64,000 bases of DNA from contig NC_092674.1 in NCBI RefSeq assembly GCF_964355755.1, positions 19,432,001-19,496,000 of the forward strand, written 5' to 3'. The notes under the pieces were generated by a model. It did not search any database. It had not been told where the DNA came from and saw nothing but the letters and a program-made list of their open reading frames with translations. Below are positions 34,401-46,123 of the stretch, in pieces (position 1 is the first letter of the stretch; each line of letters starts with the position of its first letter). This DNA is from Antedon mediterranea (lineage: Eukaryota > Echinodermata > Crinoidea > Comatulida > Antedonidae). A program made the position numbers and the translations under genes.

Positions 34401-36670
34401 ACGCAACACAACGCATTTTTATGGACTTTCTTTTAGTGGAATTTAAAAATATGATGCAGGCTGTTTTATATTAATATTGAATTTCAATACACTTTGTGTA
34501 TAAGACTATTTATATTGTATTGAATAAAAACAAGGATGCGATTTCATAGCTGCTAAGCTATCTCAATGCCGGATTAGGCTATATTCATCGGATTACCGGT
34601 AAAATAAATATTGTTATTAACTGTTTGTATATATACAATATATATATCACTGGGCGGTTTAGAATTAATGTTCTATGTCTAATGTGTTTATGAAAATATC
34701 TCTCCGGCGATCCCGCTTCTTAAAATAAAATACTGATAAATTTGATCTCTCGTGCTCGTGCAAGTACAATTGACGGACTAGTACCACGCCGAGAATGTTA
34801 AAGAGTCACTATCCAATCGGGTTTGAACTATATCATGAAAGCCCTAGTGGTTTAATGGTTATGACATCTGCATATCAAGCAGAAGGTCCGGGTTCGAATC
34901 TTTGTTGGGGTGACTTTTTCTCATTCTCACAGATTTCATCATCTTCGTTTAAATTGATTAATTAAATTTCCGGGTGGTTTAGAATTAATATTATGCCATG
35001 TTTATATATAAATATATAGTAATTAAGTACGACAAATAAACTTAGTTATGAATAAAAAAAATGTTTATAAATTTAAAAGTGTTTTAAAGGTAGGCCTATC
35101 ATGGAAATGTTCTGAAACATCTTGTATAGTTTCGTCTTAAATTATAATATCCTATCCTGCACATAAAAAGTAGAGCTATATTCTTCATTCATAATAACAG
35201 TGGGCACATGGAATCAAGAAAGTTTATAAAGCTTGTAATGTCCATGCTTTCATTCATCTTTCTAATACAAACATATATGGTACATTGTTGTTGTCCCCCC
35301 TACAAATGCTGAATAAAACAATGAGTAGCCCTGTTTTATGTTATTATGTATTACCTATTATCAGGAATTGGATAGACCGGAAGATTAGTAATTCTCGGGG
35401 TACTAGAACAAAAATCTCCCCAAATTGTCAATACGTTAGCTTCGGCAAACATCATAACCGAAACCTGCATCTTTTAGATTAATAATTAGCAGGATTACTG
35501 CCCTGGGATGATATACATTATTTTATATGGCGAGTTGACTAAAATTAAACAATGCAATCAAACAATAATTATAATTATATGCATTGTGCATTCATTATTT
35601 CAAGTTCTAATTTATTGATTATCACACAAATAATAAAAACATATACAGATAAAGGGGCATATAAGCGCAGTCTCAAATCTTGCAACACCAATATCAATGT
35701 ATAGGTTAATAATAGAAAAGATGTGGTTAATTATTGGTGTAATAAATGATTAATGTTGTTATGGACATTAAGTAAGAAAATTGATGTTGAGTCTTTGCTG
35801 AATCTATATTAATTAAGAAGGATCTGCCTCTCTACTCTCTTCCGTAAAATTGTCAAAATCGATAATAAAAAAATATTCAACTTGCGAAAGGAAAAAAATT
35901 ACGCCTACGGTGATAGTTGTTACTACAGTGAACTTCTCCTTTCGGACATCCCTATTCAGGGGACACCACTATAAGGGGACATCACTATTAAGGGGACACG
36001 TTTCTGTAAAAAAAAATTAACCCCTATACCACGGCCAACTCTTATTCAGGGGAAGCTTGTCCCCAAGTATCCAATTAAGGGATTTTACTGTATTTTAATC
36101 TATCAAACTTTATATGAAGCATATCTTGATTATTAGCGATGATGACAGACATGAATACATGTTGAAATATCTGGTATTTTATATTAGTATCAATAATCCA
36201 ACACAATCCAATTTCCAACAAAAGGTCTATTGAACTCGTAAACCTGATTTAAAACACAATGCCATCAGGACCAGAATTTTGATGATCTGGTGTTCGATAT
36301 TTTCGCACAATAAGGATACATTATGAATACTAGTTGAGTTCAATATTGTACGGGTAATTGGTATAAATTGATTTAAATAGGACGTGCACGCACTTTTAAT
36401 TGTCACAGAGGGCATAAACATACAGGTATAGTCCAAACATCTATAATTTTGATTTGCCATCTCGGAGTAGTCCTATTTGTAGTTTGAATAAGGATTGTTA
36501 ATATAAAATAAAAATAGTATGGGTTATGAATTATGTAATAATAATGATAACTTACAGAATTCAGCGATGTAGAACGAGACAACGTAATCATCTTCACACC
36601 AATCAATTGTAGATGTAGGAATTCCCCAGTAGCCATGAACATAATTGCCCACTTGACTCTCAGTAGACAT
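22445..36670 (-). CDS. ACER3: Alkaline ceramidase, ACER3-like
   Basis: Nine exons: 36670-36556, 32395-32285, 32014-31962, 25444-25392, 25019-24902, 24133-24078, 23182-23081, 22844-22740, 22658-22445. All have GT/AG sites and consistent phase, totalling 927 nt (308 aa plus stop). Recognisable blocks are [57 protein letters not shown] and [11 protein letters not shown]. The His of WCFH and the two of HGWWH are the zinc ligands of this family. Alkaline ceramidases are seven-helix ER/Golgi membrane hydrolases that split ceramide into sphingosine and fatty acid; hydrophobic segments are spread over exons 2-8. The last exon is less certain: it fits in phase but holds an Asn/Asp run encoded by an AAT microsatellite and lacks an obvious family tail. 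The 6.5-kb third intron carries an LTR retrotransposon. Confidence 0.9.
23400..23446. mobile_element. Pogo/Tigger-like MITE end fragment
   Basis: TA followed by CAGTGAAACCCCTATTAAGG and GACACC resembles the terminal repeat of pogo/Tigger-type mariner elements and the left end of the copy at 35926-36090. No matching right end is seen close by. Confidence 0.55.
24451..24547 (+). repeat. tRNA-derived SINE-like segment with triplicated B box
   Basis: GTGGCGTGGTGATTGCC resembles an RNA polymerase III A box. It is followed by three consecutive B-box-like units: GGTTCAATCCTGACC (24486), GGATTCAATCCTAACC (24507) and GGTTCAATTCTG (24532). The repeating unit is about 23 bp. It lies in a ceramidase intron. 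No cloverleaf could be folded, so it is a tRNA-related repeat and not a tRNA gene. Confidence 0.5.
25659..25838 (-). repeat. 3' LTR of the intronic gypsy element
   Basis: 180 bp, from TAAATAAATCTC to TTATTCTCTA on the plus strand. The polypurine tract adjoins it at 25839-25850. Confidence 0.92.
25879..30659 (-). pseudogene. gag-pol of the intronic gypsy element (inactivated)
   Basis: The Gag frame starts at ATG 30659 ([11 protein letters not shown]), then shifts near 30310 into a frame with zinc-knuckle text [10 protein letters not shown] and CSKCGIKHH. Protease carries [10 protein letters not shown] (about 29600). RT begins in the same frame ([14 protein letters not shown]) and is continued in another after 28810 ([21 protein letters not shown]). 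RNase H text ([29 protein letters not shown]) spans 28020-27800. Integrase (27190-26475) has HAAH and CNDC zinc ligands and [11 protein letters not shown]. The second catalytic Asp region reads [10 protein letters not shown], short of the expected residues, so the core is deleted there. The C-terminal frame 26505-25879 contains a [13 protein letters not shown] segment. At least three frame breaks are present. Confidence 0.9.
27195..27480. mobile_element. Small AT-rich insertion between RNase H and integrase
   Basis: About 290 bp interrupt the pol text between MLRESI (27495) and IDGVIL (27190). The left part has ATTCAAATTCAAATTCAAAT followed by AAACATTTATTTCTTTC, like the simple-sequence 3' tail of a LINE or SINE. 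The right part is a TATATA run. Boundaries are approximate and no target duplication was fixed. Confidence 0.5.
30682..30861 (-). repeat. 5' LTR of the intronic gypsy element
   Basis: 180 bp, about 95% identical to the copy at 25659. The differences lie in the half towards TAAATAAATC; the terminal 60 bp or so at the other end are identical. Confidence 0.92.
34650..34990 (+). repeat. tRNA-derived SINE or tRNA pseudogene unit
   Basis: A tRNA-like head lies at 34841-34911. It has A-box-like text TAGTGGTTTAATGGTTATGA and a consensus B box GGTTCGAATC (34891). The anticodon arm is perfect (TCTGC/GCAGA) with a 7-nt loop ATATCAA (T33 present, nominal anticodon ATC), and a 7-bp acceptor can be paired with three G-T wobbles. 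The T stem has mismatches, so it is not a functional tRNA. The segment GGGYGGTTTAGAATTAAT occurs at 34652 and again at 34972, as a direct repeat around the unit. Confidence 0.6.
35926..36090. mobile_element. Pogo/Tigger-like MITE
   Basis: 165 bp beginning CAGTGAACTTCTCC and ending GGGATTTTACTG. It is flanked by TA on both sides (35924-35925, 36091-36092). Internal GGGGACA repeats match mariner-family non-autonomous elements of the pogo/Tigger type. It lies in ceramidase intron 1. Confidence 0.75.
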
Positions 36671-38861
36671 GTGCATTGTGCTTAATTCATACGACTTAGA
36701 AAAAGATCATCCTACAAATAAGAAGAAAACACCTTCCTTCCCTTCTACACTAAAGACAAGTCAACACGAACAAGCATACATCTACTGCACAGTACTGACT
36801 CTAACGCCCCTCTAACGTAAAATGTAAACACTGTTTTTGTTGTTATTATGCACCAGATCAGTCTCAAAAGCTCATTCATCCGAAACGCACTGAAGTGGAA
36901 CAACGATGAGTTGGCATTATACCCGACCCGGTTGTTCTAATACGGATACAATGGCTCGGATAAATAAAGGGATTATTATTGTTAGTATTCAAACTTGTGT
37001 ACAACAGTATTACTATTAGTCTTACAACTATACAGACCAGGGAGTTACAACTCCCCGTACAGACAATACAAGTTATAGCTTGTGTTTATTTCAGCCCTTG
37101 ATCAATTCGCTCATGTGTGACTGATGCCTTTCTTTCAGGGATAGGATTAGTGGAGATTAGGCCTACTAGAGGTAGTACTTTCCTATATGAACATCCTTAA
37201 GCAATAACGACGTTACTTTTATCAAGGTCACATGTAAAGTTACTATAATTATTAATTATTATCTTAGTGAAATATGTCTAATAAGCAGTTATACTAAATT
37301 AAACCTGCAAAAGAAAAGCTTCATAGTTCCAATTGTTGTTTAAACTAACAACTGGAAGAAATAATAAATTACGGATATCCTGACTTTATGATAAATTCCA
37401 ATGGCGATAGAACAAAATGCATATTGTAGGCGTATATTTGCAGCTGGATTAATTAATGGACAAACATTAAAAAATAATTCGACTTTTACGCAGACACTGA
37501 TAACTACAGGACACTTCACAAATGAAAACCCCTTTAGAATTGTGAACCAAGGTTTCTAACGAATACGAATAGGCGTACATGAACTAACACGTCACCGTAT
37601 AGTAACTTGACAATGTCCATAACGCAAAAACTCAAAAGAAAGACAATAAAGAAAAAATAGACTATAATATGATTTAAAGATGCCCTGTCATGCATTAGGC
37701 CAAAAGATAAACACAATATTATAGGCCTATTGGGGGAACGAAAAACCAGAAGATAAACTAAAAATAATTGGCTTCAAAATGATAATATCAACTGAGCATT
37801 ATAAAAATGATACATCAATAAGTCACCAAGTGAATCCAAATTCAGACGTACAAGTGGTACATGTCTAAAACGTAAGATGTGTGCTTTAGAAAAACATCAT
37901 ATTAAATAGTAAAGAAATCGTTCCAACATAATTACGTAGGTCTTCTATACGAGTACTTAGTGTGGATTTTGGACAAACATACCTTCGTATACCCATGTCC
38001 ATTTTTGTCAAAATCACATGTAGAGTAATTAAAAACATTTCTGATTTATTGTGAATATGGGCTTCTTCATAAATGGCAAATTCCATTTTATTTCATTGGT
38101 CTCGTTTAGATTCTTGTCACTTTTCAGAGACGGCGTCATGCTGGTCAACAGTGGTAGTTTCAGTTTATTCTCTTTTCAAATACATTTTTATTCTATTACT
38201 AGATAAGCCCAGAAAGAAACATTTTGGTCTATTAAAGTACTCAGGACAACTGTGGTTATAATTATTTAATGTAACTAAACTATTTGTTGCTATTTTTTAA
38301 TGTAAATCTAATAGCATTATTAACAAGAAATATTTCTCACAAAAAACGCCGCGTAACTTTTTGACTGGACAGTTGTAAGAACAGTCTTCATTAATCTAAT
38401 ATAATAGGTCGGGCAATCAAAACGCAAGTGAACAATTGGGACTTTACTTGTGATTTATGTCATTGGCCTGTCAGCACAGTCGTTTCTTTCTAGAATTAAA
38501 CGCACAAACTTGTATTGGGAAAAATGTATGTTTATGTGGTTATTACTATCGCATTTAGGTATTGATAATAATAATAATATGGCTTTTGAATATATAATTA
38601 CTGTCTGTAGAATAACATTTATACATTTTTCGGTTCACGATGAAAAGTTATATGAATGGATTTGTAATAGGTATTTATAATAATAGTATGGGTTGTATTA
38701 TTGCTAAGCTATCACCAAATCGCGTTTCTCAGGGTTTTTTGCACCATTGATCAATACCAAACGCGTATCGGTATTATAGTTTTTAATGAATCATTACATT
38801 AATAAAAATACCCAATTAAATCAATCGCGTCAGTCCAATTCCGACTTATGTTTCGATCACA

Positions 38862-39018
38862 TAGTTCTGTGTCTACACTGTCCCAACTAGTTTAACAAAA
38901 AAAGTGTGATGTGCCCAAATATGGTGGTGATATGCCCGAATATCGTAGTGATATGACATCGTCATGTCTATACAATATGGGCACATCATATTTAGTTTGA
39001 TAGTATAGACAGAGCTTA
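38862..39018. mobile_element. MITE, AAGCTCTG family, copy 1
   Basis: Inverted ends TAGTTCTGTGTCTACACTGT and TATAGACAGAGCTTA. The interior has ATGTGCCCAAATATGG and its near reverse complement. It is the same family as 43234-43371. The right end abuts the next MITE. Confidence 0.7.
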
Positions 39019-39379
39019 AGGATTATAACTAGGACGATAACGATCGACGATAAATAGACAAATGTGCATTTTTAATACATAAACCAAAATAAATATAAAC
39101 AATTCCTTTGATGAAAATTATATTTTCACACGTCCAATAAAATGACGTCATGATTAGTAAGACCAATAATATCGTGACAATACAGCGATTTTATTGTTTT
39201 TATTTATCATGACGTCATTTGATTGGAATTTGAAAAACATTATTTTTATCAAAGACAGCATAAATGATTATCCTATAGGTCTAGAACGAAAACCTTTCTA
39301 ATTTCTTTTGGTTTATGTAAAAAAAATGCATGCTATATATTTATCGTCCGTCGTTATCGTCATAGTGTAATTGGGCCTT
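39018..39379. mobile_element. MITE with GACGATAACG ends
   Basis: Inverted arms of about 60 bp: GGACGATAACGATCGACG and ATAAATA then ACATAAACCAAAA on the left, with reverse complements on the right. An inner pair around ATGACGTCAT forms a second nested foldback. About 360 bp, non-coding. The target duplication is unclear because it abuts the previous element. Confidence 0.7.
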
Positions 39380-40199
39380 TATACAAAAAAAATAAATTAA
39401 TTACGAAGTTACATGTCATTTTAACCTATCACCAAAAAACTAACCTTTTCAACACTAATTAATTGTTACGAAGCCAATTTATATTATATATTTTATTAAA
39501 ACTGAACTTTACGGTAAATGATCAGTTAATATGAATAATATAACTAGTAGGCCTATGAACTTGCGTCCAGACACAGAACTGTCACATTACTATCCTAAAT
39601 GTTGAAACCACTTATAAAACCTTTTTTTAAAGAAAATATAATTGTGTTAGGAGAATGTACAAACCTTTTTCTGGATTAATTAATGGAGCAGGCGTTAATA
39701 ATAATCCGCTGCTGCTACCTAGACTGATTGTTCACCTTTTGACGATAATTGATTGGACCCCCCCCCCCCCCCACGGCATCTGATAACCAAAAAAAAATTT
39801 ACCAGGACTGTTTCAATGATTTAATATCTGACGGCGTATTATTATAACATTGGCCTAGATTCTAGATTGACAGTCAAAAGAAAGTCATTGTAAATACCTC
39901 CACTCCTGGGACATAGCTGGCGAGAGCCGCGGCGCGAAAATATTATGAGTATTTGTACATCATGATTTGTATAAAAATGTATAAAAAAAATACAAATACT
40001 GGGGGCGCTATTTTAAGATTTTAGCCTGGCGCGCCTATCGGCAGGAGGTGAGAGACAGCATCCAGCATGTGATTTAAATTGATTGGTTGTGGTTGTTGCT
40101 AGCTAGCCTAGCGACAAAAATACCAAACAATAATATTGTAGTATGTTCCCCCAGTAAACTGTTTCTTTTCATCCCTAATAATTATTATGAGGCTATAAA

Positions 40200-40520
40200 T
40201 TTCCAAAATAAGCTAGGCCTACCCTGCTGGACCAGTGTCAGGTAGGTACCTAGCCTAGCTAGGGCCGGCTAGTAGTAGGCTAGGCCTACCTAGGCCTAGC
40301 TAGCTAGTAGGCCTACTAGCTAGGCTAGGCTAGGCCCTGGTAGGCCTAGTAGTAGTAGACCTAGACCGTAGGCTAGGTAGGTTGGTTCCATACTTTATTG
40401 GGGCCGAGTTGACCGATTACAATTAGTTTGTGACTGAGTTGACTTGATGCTTGATACCTACCAGCCAGGCCTAGCTAGCTAGGCCTTGACGCGGGGCCTT
40501 CAGCTGACTTGATGATTCCA
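40200..40520. repeat. CTAG/GGCC-rich simple tract
   Basis: Dense overlapping CTAGGCCTAG, TAGGCCTAC and CTAGCTAG words. Similar tracts lie at 48405-48547, 50853-51010 and 52495-52520. The words are self-complementary, so the tract can form many short hairpins. Confidence 0.85.
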
Positions 40521-41332
40521 ATGCTTATACACTTATACATTTAGGCAGTAAATAAAACAAATGTTTCTATCTATTTTTTAAAAATCATACAATGATGCAG
40601 GCTAATCTTTTAAGAACATTTTACAATAGGCCTATAATCCTATATTCATTATTTACAGTAGGCCTATAGTATAGGCCTACCGGCTTTAAAAAAACATTTT
40701 ATATTAATATTTTTTTTTAGATTATTAGAGGGTTTAGGTTTAGTTATTTAGGAATTTTATATATAGTAAGAACAAATTATGAAATACAGTACGAGGTTGG
40801 CCAATCACAACACAGTTGTGTTGACGTCTGTTCTCTAACGGCATGTGTTCTCCAGGACTAGGCCATGTTTAGGCAAAATTTTTTAACGATCCCTAGTACT
40901 TGTACTAGTCACACAAATAGTAATACTTCTGTTGGTTGGTGTCTTATCTTAGAACATTCTGATATCTGATTGGTCAGCTGCTCCAAGTTACTCACTGGAG
41001 TGATTGCCACTGTAGTGAATGGTAAAGTCAACTAAATCTCACTTTTCAGCTTAATAACTTATTTAAAGATTTGCTCTTGGATATATTAATATTATTAACA
41101 TTGATATATCCTTCAGAAAGAAGGATTTAAATTCTATCATGTTAATATTAGTTTAATTAACAAGGCCATATACTGTACATGGCTGCAGTTGCGTGCTCAA
41201 GTTAGTGTTTACAGACCAGTCGACCAACATAGTGAGCTGTAGAGTCGCATTGCAAGCAAAAAAATTGGCAAAAATACACCATAGGCTACTTTACACATTT
41301 TATATATTCCTTTATTGTTCTGATATTGTAGA

Positions 41333-42017
41333 CATCTCAAGTAAACCAGCATACGGCCAGGCATATCTAGGCCATCTCAAGTACACCAGCATACGGCCAG
41401 GCATATCTAGGCCATCTCAAGTAAACCAGCATACGGCCAGGCATATCTAGGCCATCTCAAGTACACCAGCATACGGCCAGGCATATCTAGGCCATCTCAA
41501 GTAAACCAGCATACGGCCAGGCATATCTAGGCCATCTCAAGTAAACCAGCATACGGACAGGCGTATCTAGGCCATCTCAAGTACACCAGCATACGGCCAG
41601 GCATATCTAGGCCATCTCAAGTAAACCAGCATACGGCCAGGCATATCTAGGCCATCTCAAGTACACCAGCATACGGCCAGGCATATCTAGGCCATCTCAA
41701 GTAAACCAGCATACGGCCAGGCATATCTAGGCCATCTCAAGTACACCAGCATACGGCCAGGCGTATCTAGGCCATCTCAAGTACACCAGCATACGGCCAG
41801 GCGTATCTAGGCCATCTCAAGTAAACCAGCATACGGCCAGGCGTATCTAGGCCATCTCAAGTAAACCAGCATACGGCCAGGCATATCTACTGTAGGCCAT
41901 CTCAAATAAACCAGCATACGGCCAGGCATATCTAGGCCATCTCAAGTAAACCAGCATACGGCCAGGCATATCTAGGCCATCTCCAGTACACCAGCATACG
42001 GCCAGGCATATCTAGGC
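41333..42017. repeat. 40-bp minisatellite upstream of the CAP-Gly gene
   Basis: About 17 units of CATCTCAAGTAAACCAGCAT plus ACGGCCAGGCATATCTAGGC. Units vary mainly at AAACC/ACACC and GCATATC/GCGTATC, and one unit carries a small TACTGTAG insertion near 41888. The array ends 13 bp before the first in-frame ATG of the CAP-Gly gene, so it is probably in the promoter or 5' UTR. Confidence 0.95.
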
Positions 42018-42029
42018 CCAAGGCCTAAT

Positions 42030-45000
42030 ATGGTACTCTTCATAAACATCAATGTTGGTCAAAATGTAGAGGTTTTACACAAAGGCAGAATACTGGCTGG
42101 AACTGTCAAGTTCAAAGGTAGCCTAGCTAATGTAAGAGGTGATTGGGTTGGAATAGACCTGCAAGAACCACTTGGTAAACATTGCGGAATATTTAAAGGC
42201 CGCCAGTACTTCACTTGTCATGAAAAGCATGGTATTTTTGTTCATCCATCATGTGTTAGATTTAGCATTACCCGCAGGTGGTAAGTTGAATTTCTAAATT
42301 TATAAGTTTGTTTTGTATTTAATTTTTTTCAGCCAAAAAGAATTATTTAGAAACATTTAGCAAATGTGTAGTATTATTTAGTAAATTTACTGTACCAGCA
42401 AATGGAAATATTGTAACTTACATTCATCTATTGTATTTACTTATTTCATACCAGTTTGTATTTATATTGTTACACTGTATAATATTGGGATTGTTACTGT
42501 ATAAATTACACAAAAATAAAAAAATTGAGGGAAAGAAACATTTTGTTCAAGGGCTTCAATATTATTATTAACTGCGTAGCAGAGCAATTGGACCTCCCGT
42601 CACACTTTTGCTTTCGATTATGTTTATCTACAAAAAGTTGATCTAGGTAGAATTTACAGATTTTTTACTCTCTACGTGTGAAATCAATTATAGCAGGAGA
42701 TGATTGCACACTGCATAGTTCATGAGAGGTCTTGTGTTATCCAATTAGAAGCGTTCTTATATAGACATTCGGTTTGTTTTTAGGAGACCCCTGCGTCATC
42801 AAAAAACTACGTTATGCTAATGCTCGCAGTGTGCTCACATGCACTTCCTGCAATTTCTAGTATATACTAAACGTAAACCTTGAATATTCTTGTTTTCATT
42901 TTCAGTTTGTTTAACAGCTATCGAACTGTGAGTCCAACCTCAATTGTTGATGAAACATTGTTTCAAAAGAGAAGTAAGTATAATTGCATTCAAAATATTT
43001 AATTTACCTACAGTTTTGAAGGAAACCGATATAAGACCCCTCTAGCATACAAACAAAATATATCGCTACATGTTTTGTGTATTTTTTTTAGAATCACATA
43101 TCAGAAGTAAAACAGTACCAACATCAATTTCTGATTCATACCTGGTAACAGCTTCAGATGGATTTGATGGTATGTATTACTGTATATGTAATGCAATTGA
43201 ACAGAATGAAATTCATTGAAATTGTTATTACTAAAGCTCTGTGTACACTGTCAAACTGTATGTACAAATAAAACAATGTGATGTGCCCATATGGATATGT
43301 TGTTTTCATATTTACTACCATATTTGAGCATTTCACACTTTTTTTGTCAAACTAGTTTGTAGATAGAGCTTTAAATACTGTATGTTTTGTAATGCAATAA
43401 GTTTTTGCTGTATATCTCGATGCTTGTCAACCTGAGATTGTATAACTTAGTCAGAAGATTGACCTAACTGTAGATGTGCAAGAAACTTTGTTATATGTCG
43501 TGCAGTGTAAGTTACTCACGCTTTTCTGAAATTATATGGCTTCTCATAAATTTTGAGGAAAAAAATATTTTTCAATGAAACTTTAAGTGTATTTCATAAT
43601 ATGAAGCAACTTTTGACATGATAAAAATGGCGTGCTACTCAAAAATTTACGCGAGTCAAAATGCGCAAAATTAATTTCTAATCAATTTTGCATACATTTA
43701 GGTCATTTTGAGCATTTCAAAATTGTTTGCATTTTGCGCACGCGCTTGTGCGCACAGCTCGTACAAAGCTTAGAAAAATGGTTTTTGCAATTGATTTTTG
43801 TTTTTCATACCACCTGTAGTAGATTGCATTCATTTTCATGAACCTTAATTGCAAAATAACAACGTACGTGCATGTTAAACTTAAATAAATAATCGTGTGC
43901 TAAAGAATAGATACGGTAATTAAATGCAAATTTGTGCAAAAATATACCTATTTTTAATCAGTTATAGTTCCTCAGGATAGCTGTTTACCCCAATTTTTTT
44001 TAATGTATTATGGGAGCTGAGTTGTAGATATCAATTCATGTAAAATTTGTACCTACCTACCATATGGCCACTCGAATTTAAAAAATAGAATTTTTTCTCT
44101 TTATTCCTAGTTAATTCCATTTAATAGAGCCATTTTGCCCTAGATTTTAATATGTTCTTTTCAATCAATTCTCTATCACATGCGTTTTTTAAAAAAACTT
44201 AACAATTTTTTTATTACATTATCATATTAAACATTTAGAATAACGTGACGTCGTCATATGGATAGTTGAAGTTAAAAAGTCAGCTTTTCATCTCTTTTGT
44301 AAAAATTCACTGCATTTAAAATTGTGCGCATCTCACTTTTTCGTGTCTAAAATTCTTCAAATTTTCATTAATGTAATTCTTTAGATCTTTATCTTCTAAG
44401 ATTGATATCTTTGTTACATTTTGTTGACGTCCTCATGTTAAAAATTGGATTGGATGGGTCTCATAATTTCATTTGCTAAACTGTATAAAACATATACAGA
44501 TTATTCCGTAATTACTGTTACACAAAATAGGTACAATTCAACACTGTACTAAACATATCTAATTCATGTCATAGGATGGCATAATAATTGTTGGCGTTCA
44601 TATTTTAATGTATGTGGTGCATGTTGCGTTTGCGCGGATAACCTGAACTCTTCAAAGTGACGATTTCAAATCTAGTATGTTTTTGTTTCATTCAAGATTT
44701 AAAACGTTCTTGGGATGGTCGTATTGAGTCCAACACTTGGAACAGTGCATTAAGCTACAGTGATACCACAAACACTGGCTCATTAAGCCCATCACGAACA
44801 TTCAACTTGCTTCACTCTGTTAGTGGCACAAGGAAAGCTGCCACCATGAGGCCAAAAACAGCTGCGAGATCTTTGTCGTATACAAGCGTACCGATCCATG
44901 CAGAATATGATGAGGAGGTAATGGAATTTATTACTACTCCCACGATTCCTAAATCTCATATGCCAATGGATGTTTTAGCACGTCAAGATAAAAGAGGCTG

Positions 45001-45037
45001 GGATAGACTTCATAAGCCTCGAGAGTGGACAATTTAA
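42030..45037 (+). CDS. CAP-Gly domain protein
   Basis: Four exons in phase: 42030-42280, 42906-42973, 43092-43169, 44697-45037; 738 nt, 245 aa. Exon 1 is an almost pure CAP-Gly domain: VGQNVEVLHKGRILAG, GTVKFKG, RGDWVGIDL, then GRQYFTCHEKHGIFV close to the p150/dynactin type. CAP-Gly domains bind the C-terminal EEY/F of tubulin or EB proteins. The usual GKNDG core reads GKHCG here, so two ligand-contacting residues differ. The rest is Ser/Thr-rich and disordered-looking (SPTSIVDETLF, GSLSPSRTFNLL), ending in basic/Trp text RGWDRLHKPREWTI. No orthologue is recognised. ATG 42030 is chosen because the domain begins nine residues later; an upstream coding exon cannot be excluded. Its 3' end faces MED4, about 1.1 kb away. 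Confidence 0.85.
43234..43371. mobile_element. MITE, AAGCTCTG family, copy 2
   Basis: 138 bp with ends AAGCTCTGTGTACACTGTC and TTTGTAGATAGAGCTT, flanked by TA (43232-43233, 43372-43373). Shares ATGTGCCCATAT interior text with 38862-39018. It lies in intron 3 of the CAP-Gly gene. The TA duplication suggests a mariner-type source. Confidence 0.78.
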
Positions 45038-45397
45038 GAGCAGTTTTGGCATCAGGAAGTGTCATTTAAATGTTTTTAGTTGCTTTTTGCACTGTAATAT
45101 ATTACATTATTATGTTGGCGTACTGAAATACAAATTATTAATTTAAATATTATTATTATTTTTCATCTGTTTTTATTGCAAAAGGTTTTTAAAATTTTCT
45201 GAGGGCAGGGAAGAAATCACAATTCCTAGTAGTCATTACATGTTGGGAAAGGCTAATTTATAGATATTATAGTATCCCCGAGTTAATATCGGGAGGTTAA
45301 AACAATATTGTTAACTCCAAATAATGATTGTAACATGTTCATTTTCTTGTTTTTAATTACAAACAGGATTGTTTTACTACAGGATACTTTTTACTAC

Positions 45398-45406
45398 AAT
45401 AAATAA
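45398..45406 (+). terminator. Candidate polyadenylation signal of the CAP-Gly gene
   Basis: AATAAATAA about 360 bp after the stop codon. Other AATAAA words at 45557 and 45648 are equally possible, so the actual site is uncertain. Confidence 0.35.
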
Positions 45407-46123
45407 TAATGACACATTAGTTTGAATTTTGTTCCCATGTTAATATATTGTGACAGTGTGCATCCAGGCCCCTCTGTACTCATTAGATTTTCTTCATAGA
45501 TATGTACTACAGTACATATGAAGGGCCGACAGTGTAAACTGGTTTTTAAAAAATTAATAAATTGTATACAGGAAATAGTCCTAATGTATTAGCAAATTAT
45601 ATGTAAAACTGTAAAATAAGTAACTATAGTATAAATATATATATAAATAAATGTTTGTTAATTATAATTGTTTAATGTTTATTTCACAAAGTACTGTATA
45701 TAGTTTAATTCAACTATAGTATATTCAACAACATTGATACAATTAAAATGAACAAATTCTGTAATGAGGGGATTCTTTAAACAATGAATTGTTCTCTATC
45801 CTTGTATACTCTGGTGAGGCAAGGGTTGAGCAACAGGAAATTAAACACTTGGTGTAAACTCTTTAGGATTGTTATACAAGAAGTATATTGAGTTTCATCT
45901 TAGCCTTCCATTGTAAATATCCTATTAGTTCTCAACTGTGGCTTTATTAACCTGTAGGGCCTATCACTATGACGCCAGCCCTCACTCAGTTGACTGCTAC
46001 CCATGTGGACGTTTTATCTCTTTCATATAGGGAATACTTTGTTACAACTTGAACTGACCCATTATCTGTACTTTAATTCCCTAATATTACAATGTATTGC
46101 CACATTATAGCCCATGTATAAAC

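Larger units (their letters stand above)
36671..41332. other. Intergenic stretch between ceramidase and CAP-Gly genes
   Basis: Divergent promoters are expected here since the flanking genes point away from each other. Apart from the MITEs listed at 38862-39379 and the CTAG/GGCC tract at 40200-40520, I see no coding exon. A C homopolymer occurs at 39759-39772. A short foldback (AGTATTTGTA/TACAAATACT) lies at 39950-40000. Confidence 0.4.

Noticed and set aside
41193-41450. 85-codon frame before the CAP-Gly gene
   Set aside because: It is mostly minisatellite translation. It ends inside the repeat and does not join the CAP-Gly frame.
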